Below, piece after piece: positions 21,575 to 33,230 of a DNA stretch of 64,000 nt. Positions within the stretch are counted from its first letter, which is position 1, and each line of letters begins with the position of its first letter. This DNA is from Penium margaritaceum. Taxonomy: Eukaryota; Streptophyta; Zygnematophyceae; Desmidiales; Peniaceae. Location of the stretch: assembly GCA_023375785.1 (NCBI GenBank), contig SZWC01001177.1, positions 219,766 to 283,765 on the forward strand, in the 5' to 3' direction. The notes beneath the pieces are model-generated. The model was not told the DNA's origin. It ran no database searches and saw only the letters and a program-made list of their open reading frames with translations. The position numbers and the translations under genes are program-made.

Positions 21575-21960
21575 TCATGCGGACAGATGAGACCAACAGA
21601 ATGAACAAAGCCTTTGAACGACTAAGGGCATTGGTGGGAAAGTCCGCTCTCTGAGATCGTGTATCCACTCAAGCAACTTGGACAATGCCAACAGCAATGC
21701 ACTCACGAACAGATGTTCGTGAGTGCATTGCTGCTGAACATCTTCTCTGCGTGCTTAGCATCATTGAGGAATAGGGCACGATCCACGAACATATGCTCTA
21801 CGTGTTTCCATATGTTGCATCGCTCTGCGCTATCACAACCAAAGCACAAAGGCCATCGCCGAGAACAGTGCCATGCATCACTCACGCACCAAGCATATCA
21901 ACGTGAGTGCATCATTGAGGAATAGGGCATCATCATTGATGAATAGGACATGATCCACGA
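21575..21960. pseudogene. Opposed RNase H remnants of Copia type
   Basis: On the minus strand 21,600-21,710 reads as the end of a Copia RNase H (VRECIAVG, TRSQRADFPTNAL). On the plus strand 21,715-21,905 contains RNase H blocks again (VRECIA, NQSTKAIAENSA, HHSRTKHIN). The two meet at a perfect hairpin (21,692-21,733). A block GCATCATTGAGGAATAGGGC occurs twice (21,748 and 21,909). Fossil material in a rearranged state. Confidence 0.7.
21692..21733. repeat. Perfect 19-bp hairpin with 4-nt loop
   Basis: CAGCAATGCACTCACGAAC, loop AGAT, then the exact reverse complement. It lies where two oppositely oriented RNase H remnants meet, so the arms are probably two copies of one stretch of coding sequence rather than a terminator. 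Confidence 0.9.
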
Positions 21961-22009
21961 TACTTCTTTGGAAACCTCCCTTTTCCAGGGTAGCTGTGAT
22001 TTCTTGGTT

Positions 22010-22549
22010 CTAGCAGCGTGGGGACTGCTTCAGGCCATAGAGAGCCTTGCACAGGCGCCGCACTCGGCTAGTTCCATAAAAAAAGCTGGGCGGCTGCACC
22101 ATATAGATCTCCTCATCCAACTTGCCATGGAGGATGGCATTGTTGACATCCATTTGCTCCAGCTCCCAGTCATGCTGAGCGACCAGGTTGAGAACAGCCA
22201 TGGCTGTGGTCTAGCGGGCGATTGGGGCAAAGGTCTTGTCAAAGTCAAAACCAGAGATTTGAGAGAATCATTTTGCAATAAGATGAGCCTTGTACCATTC
22301 AACAGTGTTATCACGGTTCTGCTTAAGACAGTACACCCACTTGGCTGCAACCACCTTGCGACCCGGTGGGAGGTCCACAAGCTTGTACACACCATACTCA
22401 GACAGTGCGTCGAGCTCAAATTTCATGGAATTTGTCCACAAGAGGGATTCAGAGGCCGTGCGGGCTGCCTGCATAGTCAACAGTTTGGGCGGAAGAGGAG
22501 AGGGACCAGAAGTAGCAAAGCACGAGGCAACATACCTTGCTATAGACAA
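22010..22549 (-). pseudogene. Copia-4 reverse transcriptase part
   Basis: Minus-strand frames with KWVYCLKQ-type entry, MDVNNAILHGKLDEEIYM and LYGLKQSPRC. Only the N-terminal portion of the domain is recognisable. Fossil. Confidence 0.85.
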
Positions 22550-22569
22550 AGAGGAGCTGAGTGAAACTC

Positions 22570-23960
22570 TTATTCAACAAGGGAGTAGCCAAGTGCTGTG
22601 CTGGGATGCACCACCGAGGTAGCCGCAGACATTGCAGAGGTTGTAAGACCGAGATTATGAAGACCAGGGTCACCAGAGACAACAGGGTGTGACTGAGATG
22701 GAAGCGCCCTGAGATGACCACCATGCGTGTAGGGTGAGATTGGGGGGACAGACAAGACATGTGCTGCAAAAGAGGGAGCAGAAGGGCGCGGGTGCACCAA
22801 GACTGAAGGAGACGGGGAGTCAGGTGTGACAGAGGGCTCAAAGAGGGCAGGAGATGGCGCGGATGTGGCACCAGGTTTAGAGGCAGAGGACGAGGCAGAG
22901 GATGAGCGAGCACAGCCGTCAAGAGAGTTAGAAGACGGAGAGACAGGGGACATCACAAGCGGAGGGAAATCCTTGGGCACAATGGAGGCGGAGGAAGGAG
23001 GTCCCGAGGAGGGAGAGGAGCCCAGGGGCTCGAATGAAGACAGGGGGTGTCGAGGGACGCACAGAAGGGAGAGTAGAAGACCCAGAGGGAAGAGTACCAC
23101 CCCCACCCCAAGAGGGTGGAGAGAGGGACCCACCAAAATGGGAGGTGTCGCTCTCAAACAGGTGTTCAATGAATAGAGCGTCACAAGACTCGAGGACACA
23201 ACAACATGAAACATCCCAGAAGCGCCAGGCTTCGGAGAATGAGGAGACTCTAAGAAAGATGCACAAGTGACCACGAGCAGACAATTTACTATTCCTTTAG
23301 TCTGACAAGATCCACACAGGGGCAAGACACCCCCAGACGTGAGCAAGGCGGAGGTCAACCCGCCGGCCCGTCCAGCGTTCAAAGGGGGTGAGAGACTTAG
23401 GGAGAGGATCATGAGGAACCCGAATCCAGACCCAAGTCATGTAGGACATGGCTTCAAATGCAAACAAGGGTGACTGTCTAGAGGCAGATAGAAGGGACTG
23501 GACACCATCAACAAGGGTGTGGTTCCACCGCTGAGACACGCCATTCTGTTGTGGGATGTAAGGGGCAGAGGACTCAAGCAAAAAAACACGGGATTCAAGG
23601 AAGCGAGAGGTGGGACCAAAGAATTTGCCGCCCGGGTTGCTACAAAAAACCCGCAACGAACGGAGAGAGGCACGTTCAGCCTGAGGGAGCCAGGACTCTA
23701 GAACGTTAGTTATAACACTTTTTTGGTGAAGAGCGAAGACCCAACGGTAGCAAGAAAAGTTGTCATTCAAGCATAGGACGTAGCGGTCGAGGCCACCAAG
23801 AAAGTCTTGGGGTAAGGGACCCATGACGTCAGCATGGACAAGATCAAGAGGATGGGAGGTAGTAGATTCAGCAGTGGAGACTGGGGAGTGGTGCATTTTA
23901 CCACTAGCACAGTCCAGACAGGAGGAGGCACAAGGAGGCGCAAATGTGGCAGGGTCAAGG
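22570..23960 (-). pseudogene. Copia-4 integrase and linker
   Basis: 23,297-23,896 carries the integrase core (LVHADVMGPLP, CLNDNFSCYRW, IPQQNGVSQRWNHT). 22,570-23,412 is a Ser/Pro-rich linker that ends with the GDPGLHNLGLT block typical of this group just before reverse transcriptase. Fossil; a few breaks. Confidence 0.87.
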
Positions 23961-23989
23961 CTGTAGGCTGGCCGAAGGCGGAGAAGACG

Positions 23990-24674
23990 CTAGATGGCGG
24001 CAGTGTGGATGTGACAAAGGCGACGATGCAGGAGATTCACATGGGGAGGAGACAACGACGGTGCAATGCGAACAAGAGCAAAGGCAGCGTAAGACGAAGG
24101 CAATGTGAGAGGAACACGAAAGAGATGATCACAGCACATACCACGGAGAACAACGCAACCAGACAAGCGGAGAGCAATGGAGGCTAGGCCGCAACTGGAC
24201 AATAATTCCATGCCTTGGTCGTCAAGGGTGGTTACGAAGAGAAGGCTGAATTCAAGGTCGGGCACATAAAGCACACCGGGTAAGTAGACATTGCCTCCAG
24301 TGCCGACAAAAGGGGACGACACCGACACCTTGGACAAGGAGAAGTTGGCCGGAGCCAGTGCGCACAAAGCGGATGGACCCAACGGTCCCGAGGGACACAA
24401 ACGACGACCTACATGAAGTCATGTGATGGGTGGCCCCTGAGTCAATGATCCGATGAGTATGGGATGCACGAGTGGGTGGGAGAACAAGACAGATAGCAAC
24501 GGTGCCACTAAAAGAGAGGGGAGACAAGCCACCAAGACGAGTGGGAAACATATGAGACGGCCACTGCTCAATCCAAACACTATCATCATGCAAGAACCCC
24601 TGGACACCACCAGACGCGGCACCACGGAGACTGGTATCGGACTCACAGACAGACACACGCGTCTCGCCACTCAC
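23990..24674 (-). pseudogene. Copia-4 protease and pre-integrase part
   Basis: Minus-strand frames with the protease block IIDSGATHHMTS near 24,440 and pre-integrase blocks (LYVPDLEFSLLFVT, LLHRRLCHIHT). The protease block is well conserved. Fossil. Confidence 0.85.
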
Positions 24675-24686
24675 ACTCTCACCTCC

Positions 24687-26257
24687 CTAAGAGTAAAGGT
24701 GGAGCAGTTCCGCCAGCCGACACTTGAGGGTGCGCTCCTTGTCACGGCTGTTAGAGGAGCGGACCGAAGAGCAGTCAGACGAGCGGTCGGAGAAGTGACC
24801 ATCGTCACGTGCCCAGGGAGGCAGTGAGTAGTGAGAGGACGGGGGACCGTAGTAAGGAGGTCCAAATGGCTGCGGTATCCAAACCCAAGGGCTGGTTGGT
24901 GGCGGTGACGGCTGAAGAGGGGCAAGAGTGGTTGAGAGCGCTGAAGCAGAGGGGGAGGATGAGGATGACGCAACAGTCTTTGCTGCAGTGGCAGAGGAGG
25001 CGGTCAAGCTTGTACGGGCCCAGTGAGCGGGCATGGAGGATGAAAGGCGGGCATCATCACGAGGAGCCGGGTATTTGGGCATAGAGTGCCCAGTGGCGCC
25101 ACAGTTCCAGCAGGTGACGTCAGTGGTGGCAGGAGAGGAGTTCTTTCCACCACGGCCACCGCCACGTCCCTTACGTCCACGGCCACCCCCACGACCAGAG
25201 CCACCACCCCCCCCACAAGAAGCAGCCTGAGTGGGATGAGCTGCTGCATGAGAAGAGGAGGAGGGAGATGAAGTGGTAGCTGCAAGCAAGGAGGAGGATG
25301 AGGTAGTGTCAGCAGCAAGTGCGGCACGGTGCATGTGCTTGTTCTGCAGGGAATTTCGCCAGTCAGTGAGACGTGAGGCAGTAAAGTCGTAGAGAGGACC
25401 GGTCCCCGGCGGAGAGTCCGCAGGGACGAGGGTAGCAGCGAGTTGCTCAAGCTCTGCCTGAGAGATGTGAAGATAGACGCTAGACAGCTCAGGAATGAGA
25501 CCAGCAACAATGGAGAGGCAGGGTGAGAGAGGACCTGGAGGCGCCCTGTCAAGGTCACGCAACAAGCGCAGACTGCGTGCCCAGTAGTCCTTTGTAGTCT
25601 CATCCGCTCGCATGTGCAAGGTGTTTAATTGCAGAGTGAGTGCACTCTGGGTGGAATTCCCAGTCACATTTTTGCGACGGTGAAGAAGAGCATAGGCGCA
25701 AACAGGGTGAGCAGGGTGCCACGCGCAAGGTCTGCGTTGTACGCACCAATGCCGTCGAGGAATTTCTCAGGTCCTGCATTGATGAGAGCCCGCACAGCAC
25801 GGGCGGCTTCGGCAGGCTGGGGTACAAACGGCGGCTTGGCAGGGGAGTAGAACTCCCTGAGCGGTTCACCTTGGGCCCACGCACTGAAGCGTGTTTCCTA
25901 AGAGGTGAAGGTGAGCTTGGAGGTGGATGAGGGTGGCGATGTCTCGAAGTCCCTTTGCCTCATAGGGAGAAGGACCCGGGAAAGAGTCACGGCTGAGAGA
26001 GCAAGAGAGGAAGAGATGGGAACACCACCACTAGGGGGAACAGAGGAGTCAGCTGATGCCGTATCTTCAGTGGAAAGGACAACAGCAAGGCCTGGGATGG
26101 TGCAAAGAAGATACATGACTAATGCAGCTACAGTAGTGGCCAGCTCATGCTGGTCCTCACAGCCCTATTGGAGTTCATCCTAAACCTTCCAATATTCTGC
26201 TTGGGCTACGCTGAGGGCCGCCTGCAGGGCCTCTATTGTTTCCTCTGGCCTGGGCAT
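24687..26257 (-). pseudogene. Copia-4 gag
   Basis: Opens near 26,257 (MPRPEETIEALQAALSV, a predicted helical segment). It continues through QRDFETSPPS and a long frame at 24,687-25,667 with LNTLHMRADETTKDYWARS, a Gly/Arg-rich stretch and a CCHC knuckle (CWNCGATGHSMPKY) near 25,090. Fossil; a few breaks. Confidence 0.85.
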
Positions 26258-27491
26258 GATGAGGAGGAGAGATAGAGTAAGGAAAGAGGAAAGAAGGAAG
26301 GTAAAGTGCAATGCAATGTCGTGTATTGCAGAGCTCACCAAACTAGTGGCGAGGCAGTAGAATAAAGAGGGCGGGCACCATGGCTGCAGTGGAGGAGAAG
26401 AGGACGGCCACCCACCCGGCGACTGCCACAGTGAGGCACAAGAACCTCGTGACTGTGGGCCCTGCAACTGCAGCTGATGCCGACGAAACAAGAATGCCAG
26501 TGGTGGTGTGCGGGGTGATCTTGAAAGAAGTGCCAGTTGGAGTCAGCATTGCTGCCGCGGTGGATATTTGGATTGAGCCAACAGCACTAGATGTGGCATC
26601 TGCTTCAGAGGAGGCTGCTATGGCCACAGAGGCTGCCACTGCTGTCACTTGTGTGCGATTTTTGCAAGGGTGGCGGCAAGCAGTGTGAGAGATGTTGTAG
26701 CGTTTGTGTACACCTCAGCTACACGTCCAACAGCTGTCTGCATAGGGGCTCGGCAAGCCTTGGCTGTGGCTGCAAAGGTGACAATAGCACCAGCAGCTGC
26801 GTCAAGGATGGCTCCAGCCGGTCCAATGAAATCTGTGTGAACAGGGAGATCAGGTATCAGGCAAGGAACTTCGGGTTCCGCGATGGTGTGGTTAGTTCAG
26901 CTGCTGTGGGAGATCAAGTAGGAGCAGGGGCAGCTGCACAGGAGGGGCTAGACAAACAAGAGCCGAGAGGAGATTGCATCCTTGGAGAGAGAGGTGGTGA
27001 CAGTGGCAGATCGTCTGGCGTGTAGACCTGCTGGTCTATCTCCTCTTGTTCACACTCAGTTGCTGCAGTAATCTCCTTGTACCAGTAGGAATAGTCGAGC
27101 ATATGAAACCACTGTGGACGGGGATGTGTCACAGATGCACGGGTCGTCCCACCCACGATTGGCGTAACAGGTTGTTGTGCGAGGAGAGTAAAGTTCCTCG
27201 TCAGGCGGACCGTCGAGAGGTGGTGACTCTAGTGTTACAGTGTTCGGGCTGCTGGTGCAGCCAAGAGAGAGAGAGAATGCACTAAAGAGAGAGTGGGACC
27301 AAGAGAGAGTGCAGCCAAGAGAGAGTGCAGTGAAGAGAGAGAGTACATCCAAGAGAGAGTGCAACCAAAAGAGGATGCAGCCAAGAGAGTGCGGCCAAGA
27401 GAGAGTGCGTTGGAGAGATAGTGCACCCAAGAGAAAGTGCAGGCGAGGGAGAGAGCAGCCAACAGCATAGTGGCGAGGGCACTACGACGCG
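26258..27491 (-). other. Copia-4 5' leader, no gene recognised
   Basis: 1.2 kb between gag and the 5' LTR. The 144-codon and 102-codon plus frames here have Ala/Val/Thr-rich composition and no motif I know. It ends in a GAGAGAG-rich tandem repeat (27,256-27,460). No primer site of the initiator-Met type is seen next to the LTR. Confidence 0.5.
27256..27460. repeat. Tandem repeat, about 18-bp unit GTGCAGCCAAGAGAGA
   Basis: Some ten degenerate units of AGTGCAGCCAAGAGAG with a variable number of GA steps. On the minus strand it codes a Leu/Ser/Cys-rich repeat (LGCTLSW-like), which explains the overlapping frames here. Confidence 0.85.
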
Positions 27492-27987
27492 CAAGACAGT
27501 TAGAGCGAGGGGAGCAAGCGAGCTAAGCACCTGTGAACACACACCCACGCTGAGCATCACGATTGGGTGAGCAAGTGCCGCCACCCGGGGGTTCAGCCCG
27601 ACCACTCGGATTAAACCGAGGGTGGCTAGTCACCAGTGCACGGTCCAGACCGGCACGGTGGCCCCCTAATGATCAGCACCCGGGAAATATGCAACTCCCC
27701 CAAAACACTCAAAGGCAAGAAAGTATGATGCAAGACATGGCAGTGATAATGTACGAACCCTAGCATCTACAGCATCACATAATCATAGAAAGTCATGCGA
27801 TGGCCATGTATGCGCCAGAGGACACTCTTGGATCCAACAACAACTTCATGGTGCCAGAGGCTCTAGTCAAAGTGGGCCCGCATAACGTCTCTCCAGGGAA
27901 GGCCATTGTCATTTAATCTATACATGTGTGTTCAGAGTGTGGGAGACAAGAGGGCATAGAGCTATGAGTGGCCAACGAACTTCAACA
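27492..27987 (-). repeat. Copia-4 right (5') LTR
   Basis: 496 bp ending CAACA, partner of 20,230-21,474. The two differ at many positions by eye, so the element is old. Confidence 0.85.
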
Positions 27988-28469
27988 ATTATGGACCGTC
28001 CTTATCCAGGGTTTAAGTGGGTAAAGACAGCTAAACTCGAACAGAGCTCAATTGAATCCTCGCCGTGGCAATTCTTCTACTAAAGCATAAAGCCAACCGG
28101 ACTACTGAAGTAGGCAAATCCATTATCCACTGCGCTTGGACGTCATGGACGTCCAAGCGCCGTTTGCGCTTGCGTTCACCTGGCGGCTTTGAAGGCTCCA
28201 AGATTGCTAGGAAAAATTGAGCCAAGTCTACGAACCTTTTTTTGGTATGCCATTCTTCGAACCCTGTAACCCAAGTAGTTTTATACCATTGTGGACCAAT
28301 GCACAAGGGGTATTTCACTGTTATGGGACTCGGTCATGTTTAATTGTGTTGCAAATTGAGGCAGTAGTAGGGTGATTTCCTAGGAGAAACCTAGCAGCTT
28401 GCAAATAGGAAGCAGAACGAACCTGGGAACCGTATGAGGTGCTCAATTGTCCGAATAACAATCCAAAAA
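27988..28469. other. Spacer with an unrecognised frame
   Basis: 482 bp between Copia-4 and Copia-5. On the minus strand 28,031-28,318 is a 95-codon frame without resemblance to Copia parts (PLCIGPQWYKTTWVTGFEEW, later a basic KPPGERKRKRRLDV stretch). It could be a remnant of another transposon or of a host gene. I do not recognise it. It contains a perfect hairpin at 28,132-28,160. Confidence 0.4.
28132..28160. repeat. Perfect 13-bp hairpin with 3-nt loop
   Basis: GCGCTTGGACGTC, loop ATG, then the exact reverse complement. It lies inside the unrecognised minus-strand frame, where it codes part of LDVHDVQAQ, so it may be chance within coding sequence. Confidence 0.85.
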
Positions 28470-29098
28470 CATTGTGAGTTGTGGAGTACCTTTCGACCTA
28501 TACAGTTTACTATGACCACTTGGTCGTGTCTATGCCCGTGCAGATCCCTGATGGGAACTCAGGTGGCACCGGTGCATTGTTTGGTGGTGAACTCTTAGCT
28601 TGGAGCTGACCAACAACCGTACCAGAGTCCTGTGCCCGTGTAGTTTTTTGGAGCACACAAGATTTTATTGGTAGACTGGCCGTGGGCCTGACTTGCAGTT
28701 TTTCCTCTGTGTGTCCACTGTTTGATGTTGGATGCATGCATGTGACTAGTCGTAGCGTCCGGTTTGTCATTCTGCACGTCTAGGTCCAGACGGCGTAGCG
28801 TTCTGTCTTGTCTACGCAGAGTTACGGCCAAAACATTGGTTTTGGGCCGGTTTTAGGACATATCTTGCACTGTCGCATGCGACACCCACCGTGCACCGTG
28901 GCAGGTACTTATCCCATGGACCTGTCATTTTACATTTCTCTCTCCAAATGCTGTTGAAGCATTATGAAACTTTGCCTTGTGTCTCCTAGCCAGACCCTTG
29001 CCGTTGTGTGTACGATTTTTGATTGTCGGCAGTGTCGAACAAGGCACAGACGCCTATTCAGCGGTTAACTTGCTAGGAAGCTTCCACGCATATTCTCA
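28470..29098 (+). repeat. Copia-5 5' LTR (type B)
   Basis: 629 bp aligned with 35,601-36,243. The right end ...TTCTCA abuts the primer site TGGTATTAGAGC. The left end is set by alignment with TGTTGTGATTTG at 35,601 and by the flanking AAAAA. Confidence 0.88.
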
Positions 29099-29110
29099 TG
29101 GTATTAGAGC
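29099..29110 (+). promoter_or_regulatory. Primer binding site of Copia-5
   Basis: TGGTATTAGAGC, one base from the initiator-Met type site TGGTATCAGAGC, directly after the LTR end. Confidence 0.85.
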
Positions 29111-30054
29111 AACGAGACCTCTCTCGTTGAGCTCTGCCGCAGAGATGCAGTACTAGCAGCAGCAGTGAGAGTCACCACCGCCGCCGTATTCTGGGACTCG
29201 TTGTAGCCGTTTTTCAGCGGCGACATCACTATGCGGTCCCTACCACCTCACCGGGTGAGCTGCAACAGTTACCAGCTCCCGTAGCTAAGCAAAACAGCAG
29301 TAGCAGCACCAGGTGGCAGCAGCAGCCGTGTCTGGTTGGACGCTCTGACCAAAAAGAAAAAAAGCGCGCAGCTGTAGCTCGCAGCGCGAAGTGGCCGAAG
29401 CTTGTAGTAGCAGCTCGCATTGCAAAGCAGCGGCTGCAAGCAGCAGCAGTGCGCAACGGCTGCAGTAGCAAGAAGCACCAGCGGTAGCGAGAAGCACCAG
29501 CAGCAGCAGCAGCCATGGGAGCAACTGCAGTGCGGCAACAATAGCAGTAGCATTGCGCTTGTTGCAGCGCCAGCAGCAACAGTAGCATTAGCAGCATTGT
29601 AGCAGCGGCAGTAGCATTGTAGCAACAGCTACAGTAGTGGCCGCAGCAGTGCTGTGCAGCAGCAGTCACGGTTGCTATGCTGCATAGCAGCCGTGTTGCA
29701 GAACTGCTATGCAGTTGCTTCGGTGCGCAGCCGCGCGGACTGTGTACAGTTGCGTAGATTCTACGCAGCTACGCAGCTACGCAGCCGTGCAAGGGGGTGA
29801 CGAGGTCCCCCGCCCCTCTCCTAGAGAGGAGTTCGCATGGCCCACACAAAAACAACTGTGATGACATGAGCATTCTCCTTGTTGATGTCATCAGGTCCAT
29901 GACGATGCAGCAAACCCCTGCTGATGTCAGCAGTTGCCTTAGTCAAAGTTTGGGGTTTGGAAGTGAAAAGTTGCCAATGTTTCAACTTCTTGAGAACCGC
30001 TGATGGTTTTGTGATTCAACCGGTTTGACATCCCAGTCCATACTGAGCGTTGAC
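29111..30054 (+). other. Copia-5 leader, CAG-rich, no gene
   Basis: About 0.94 kb. 29,280-29,660 is rich in AGCAGCAG-type triplets, and 29,740-29,795 repeats ACGCAGCT. Frames here are composition artefacts. It parallels the leaders of Copia-2 and Copia-6. Confidence 0.6.
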
Positions 30055-31440
30055 ATGGCCTCGACCGGTGACAAGAACAAATGGCTACTAGATCCCTTGT
30101 CGTCCTCCTCAGGGGTCATGAGCCCACGCTTAGAGGCAATTGAGGACCTACGGAGTCAGCAGGATAAGATGTTTTGCCTGCAACAACAGCAGACCAACGC
30201 CATCCGCATGCTCACTGGTCTTCTTCGTGGTCAGTCCACGGCCACACAGCAGACCTTTGAGGGAGTCGTTGGTATCATACCTTTTGCATAGCAGTCAACA
30301 TCTACATCAAGGAGAGAAGTAGGACAGGACTCGCCACTTCTTGATCCTTTGGATGGGGGCCATGAAATGCCAGGTATGGAGGATGCCACTCTCGAGGGGG
30401 AGATTCACGTGCTTCAGGAGCGTCACCGCTAGCTACAGACACAGTCCAGTTCCCTGTTCTTGGAGATCCGATCCTCACCTGATCCCTACCTTGGCAACTT
30501 TCCTTGTCCAGGTGTCTTTCCCATCCTTTTTCCCTCCAGCCTGTGGTTGCTCTCCCTACGGAGTGGCAACCTAAGGACTTCGAGACACCGCCCCCACAAT
30601 ATGTTAGCAAGAACGGCTTTGATTGCTGGGGGACCCTCTTCCAGATCTGGACCATTTTGGAGGGTGTATGGCCCTGCTATCACAGTCCTTACCAAGCAAT
30701 GGACCTTACTCAGGTGGTGATAGCGGTTTGGGCAATGTGCGGACTCCTTTACGCCATGCCGCAAAAGGCCGTCGTGGACTTTTGTCCTTTCCTTGGAGAG
30801 GCCGGCACAGGCGCGGGTGCTGATCCACGTCAAGGCTAGAAATTGGCATTGTCCCTACTTGCTGTAGAGACGCACGCCACCTGCGCGGCTCAAATTTGTG
30901 CCTTTCACTCCCTTCGTCAGGGACTTGCCAAGTCCGCAGCCGATTACTAGCGACGTGCCATGTGCATCTACACACGCCTTGGGCCCTCAGGAGGTGCACA
31001 ACTATGGGCACTTTGCACGCTTATGATTGGAGTTTGTCTTGAGCATGCAAAAATCTTCTCGGGGTACAGCAATGTTGTGCTCGAGCCCTTCTCCACCTCC
31101 CTTAAGCTTCTTCCTTGGGCGCATCAGCTTTTTCTCCAGGTGACTTCCGCTCGTGAGGCAAACGTGGCCCATTAGGAGAGTCCCCTTGCTGCAGCTGTCA
31201 TCGCATTGCCACCGAATCCCCTCCTGTAGTCCACTTCTTCATCCTCTGGCACATCCTCCTCTTCCCCTTCCATCCCAGGCACCTCAACTTAGATGCAGGG
31301 TGTTGCAATAACGGCACAGGGGAAGAAGAGCAGACAGAGGTGTGGTTTGGGCCAACAGCACTCGCAGCCGCAAGAGTCATCGAACGGTAGCGTAGTTTTC
31401 ACTGTTACAACTGTGGCGGCGCTCATTGCTACACTGAGTG
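30055..31440 (+). pseudogene. Copia-5 gag
   Basis: Opens MASTGDKNKWLLDPLSSSS near 30,055. The DFETPPPQYVSKNG block and the WPCYHSPYQAMDLTQ block (30,504-30,839) match Copia-1 and Copia-2 gag, and a CCHC knuckle CYNCGGAHCYTEC lies near 31,400. Fossil; several breaks. Confidence 0.87.
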
Positions 31441-31529
31441 CAAGTAGCCGCTTGACTAGGCGTGGATCACTCGCGGTTTACAGGTTGCACACGAGCAGCG
31501 ATCTGCGTCAAGCAACACAGCCTCTAGTT

Positions 31530-33230
31530 GCGTGGCGACCATGACCGCAACAGTTCCCCCTTCCCCACCAACGAGGTGTGGCGACATGGACCAACGAGAC
31601 CGCATCATCGCCGAGCTCTGTCAGCTTCTAGCGCTTTGCTCTCAGGGAGGTGCAAGTGGGTTGTCACAGATGGGTGGTTCACAGACTATTTGTTTGTTTG
31701 TCCTCATAGCTTATGATGACTCATGTGGAGGGGGCATAGGCGGCATGTGATGATGATGGACCTGAGAATACTGATTCGATTCATGAGTCTCACCTTTGTG
31801 CTCTTCGTCGTTCCTCCTCACCCATTGCTCAGCGCACGTCTGAGGCTGAGTGTTCCACTGCCCGTTGCACAGTGACTTTCTCTCGTTGTGATCTAGGTGA
31901 CATTTGGATCATTGATTGTGGTACCACTCATCACATGACCTGTCGTCGTAGTGACTTTGTTGTCCTTGGTCCTGTGGTGTTTGTTCGTTCTCTCCGCATA
32001 GACTCTGGTCAGTCACTGCCAGCCCAGGGTGTTGGGGTAGTGTGCTTTGATGGTCTGTATGGCTCCCTGTATCTTTTTTAGGTGCTTTTTGTACCTGACC
32101 TTGAGCTCAACTTGCTTTCTGTGCGTGCCTGCACACTGATGTGAATATCGATGGAGCACACTGTAGACTCCGTGACTGCTACAGCTCTTGATACTCACAC
32201 AATTGTTCTTTGTGCCGTCGTTGTGGATGATTTGTACCATGTCTCTCGAACCTCTTCCTCTCCTTGCTCCCCTACTCCTTGTGCTCATTTGTTCTTCACT
32301 AGTGTTCTACCTGCTGAGCACCAGCGACTGTTGCATTATCGCCTGTGTCATGTGGGCTTCCGCACTGTGTGGAAGCTCATTCAGACACAACCCGCTATTG
32401 GTCTTGACGCGACTTCTTTCAACAAGCCGTCCAAGACTGATTGTCTATTCTGCGCTCAAGGTTAGATGTATTGTTGCACCTACCTTTACTCCCGCTCTCT
32501 AGCCCTTTGCCCTCTTGAGTTGGTTCATTTGGATCTTCTCTGTCCTCTTCCTATCAAGTCCTTGTTGGATTGGGGCTGATACGTCCTGACTCTCACAGAT
32601 GACTTCACTTGGATTCGGTCGACGTACAGCTTGCGCCAGAAGAGCGACGCATTTCTCGCGGTTCACCTTTGGCTAGTGATGGCTGAGCATTACTTCCCCC
32701 ACACATTGCATACCTTCAGCTTGGATTGCGGCGGCGAGGTTTTTGGCGAGATGGACAGTTTCTTTGCCAATCACGGGTGTTTTTCACTAGGTGTCCGCTC
32801 CTTCTAATCCTCAGCAGAATGGTGTCTCTGAGCGCTGGAACCGCACCATGGAGGATGCAGTTTGTGCTATGCGGTCTGAGTACGGTCTCCCAAGTCCTTT
32901 GCCTTTGAAGGATTCGCCGACATGACGTGGGTCCGGAACCACCTCCCGCACAGTCCCCTTTTGGACCACGTTACACCATACGAACTCTGGTTTGGCCACC
33001 GTGCCGATCTGCGTCTTTCGCGTGTATGGGGATCTGTGGCTTTTGTGTAGTACACCGAGGACCAGCACGGGTCCAAGGTCTCCCCTCGGGGTTGCTTGTG
33101 TGCCTTTGTGGACATCTCACCGCGGTCGAAGTCCTGTTATTTTTGGGATCCCGCCCGTTGTTGCATCGTTGAGTCAAGCGATGCGCTCTTCTTTGAGTCG
33201 CTCACCTACAGTGACCTGACCTCTATCGTG
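31530..33230 (+). pseudogene. Copia-5 protease, pre-integrase and integrase
   Basis: The protease region near 31,905 (IWIIDCGTTHHMTC), pre-integrase (32,270-32,460, LLHYRLCHVGF) and the integrase core (32,510-32,900, YVLTLTDDFTW region) are closely related to Copia-1. Fossil; several breaks. Confidence 0.85.

Larger units (their letters stand above)
20230..27987 (-). mobile_element. Copia-4, Copia fossil with both LTRs
   Basis: Minus-strand Copia: 5' LTR (27,492-27,987), 1.2-kb leader, gag (24,687-26,257), protease/pre-integrase (23,990-24,674), integrase (23,282-23,960), linker (22,570-23,280), reverse transcriptase part (22,010-22,549), RNase H remnant (about 21,575-21,710) and 3' LTR (20,230-20,638 plus 21,384-21,474). 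Its 3' LTR carries an inserted solo LTR. It is broken, with about ten breaks. No target duplication could be recognised. Confidence 0.85.

Noticed and set aside
27256-27470. Possible signal-peptide or Cys-rich protein on the minus strand
   Set aside because: The Leu/Ser/Cys pattern is the translation of the 18-bp GTGCAGCCAAGAGAGA tandem repeat.
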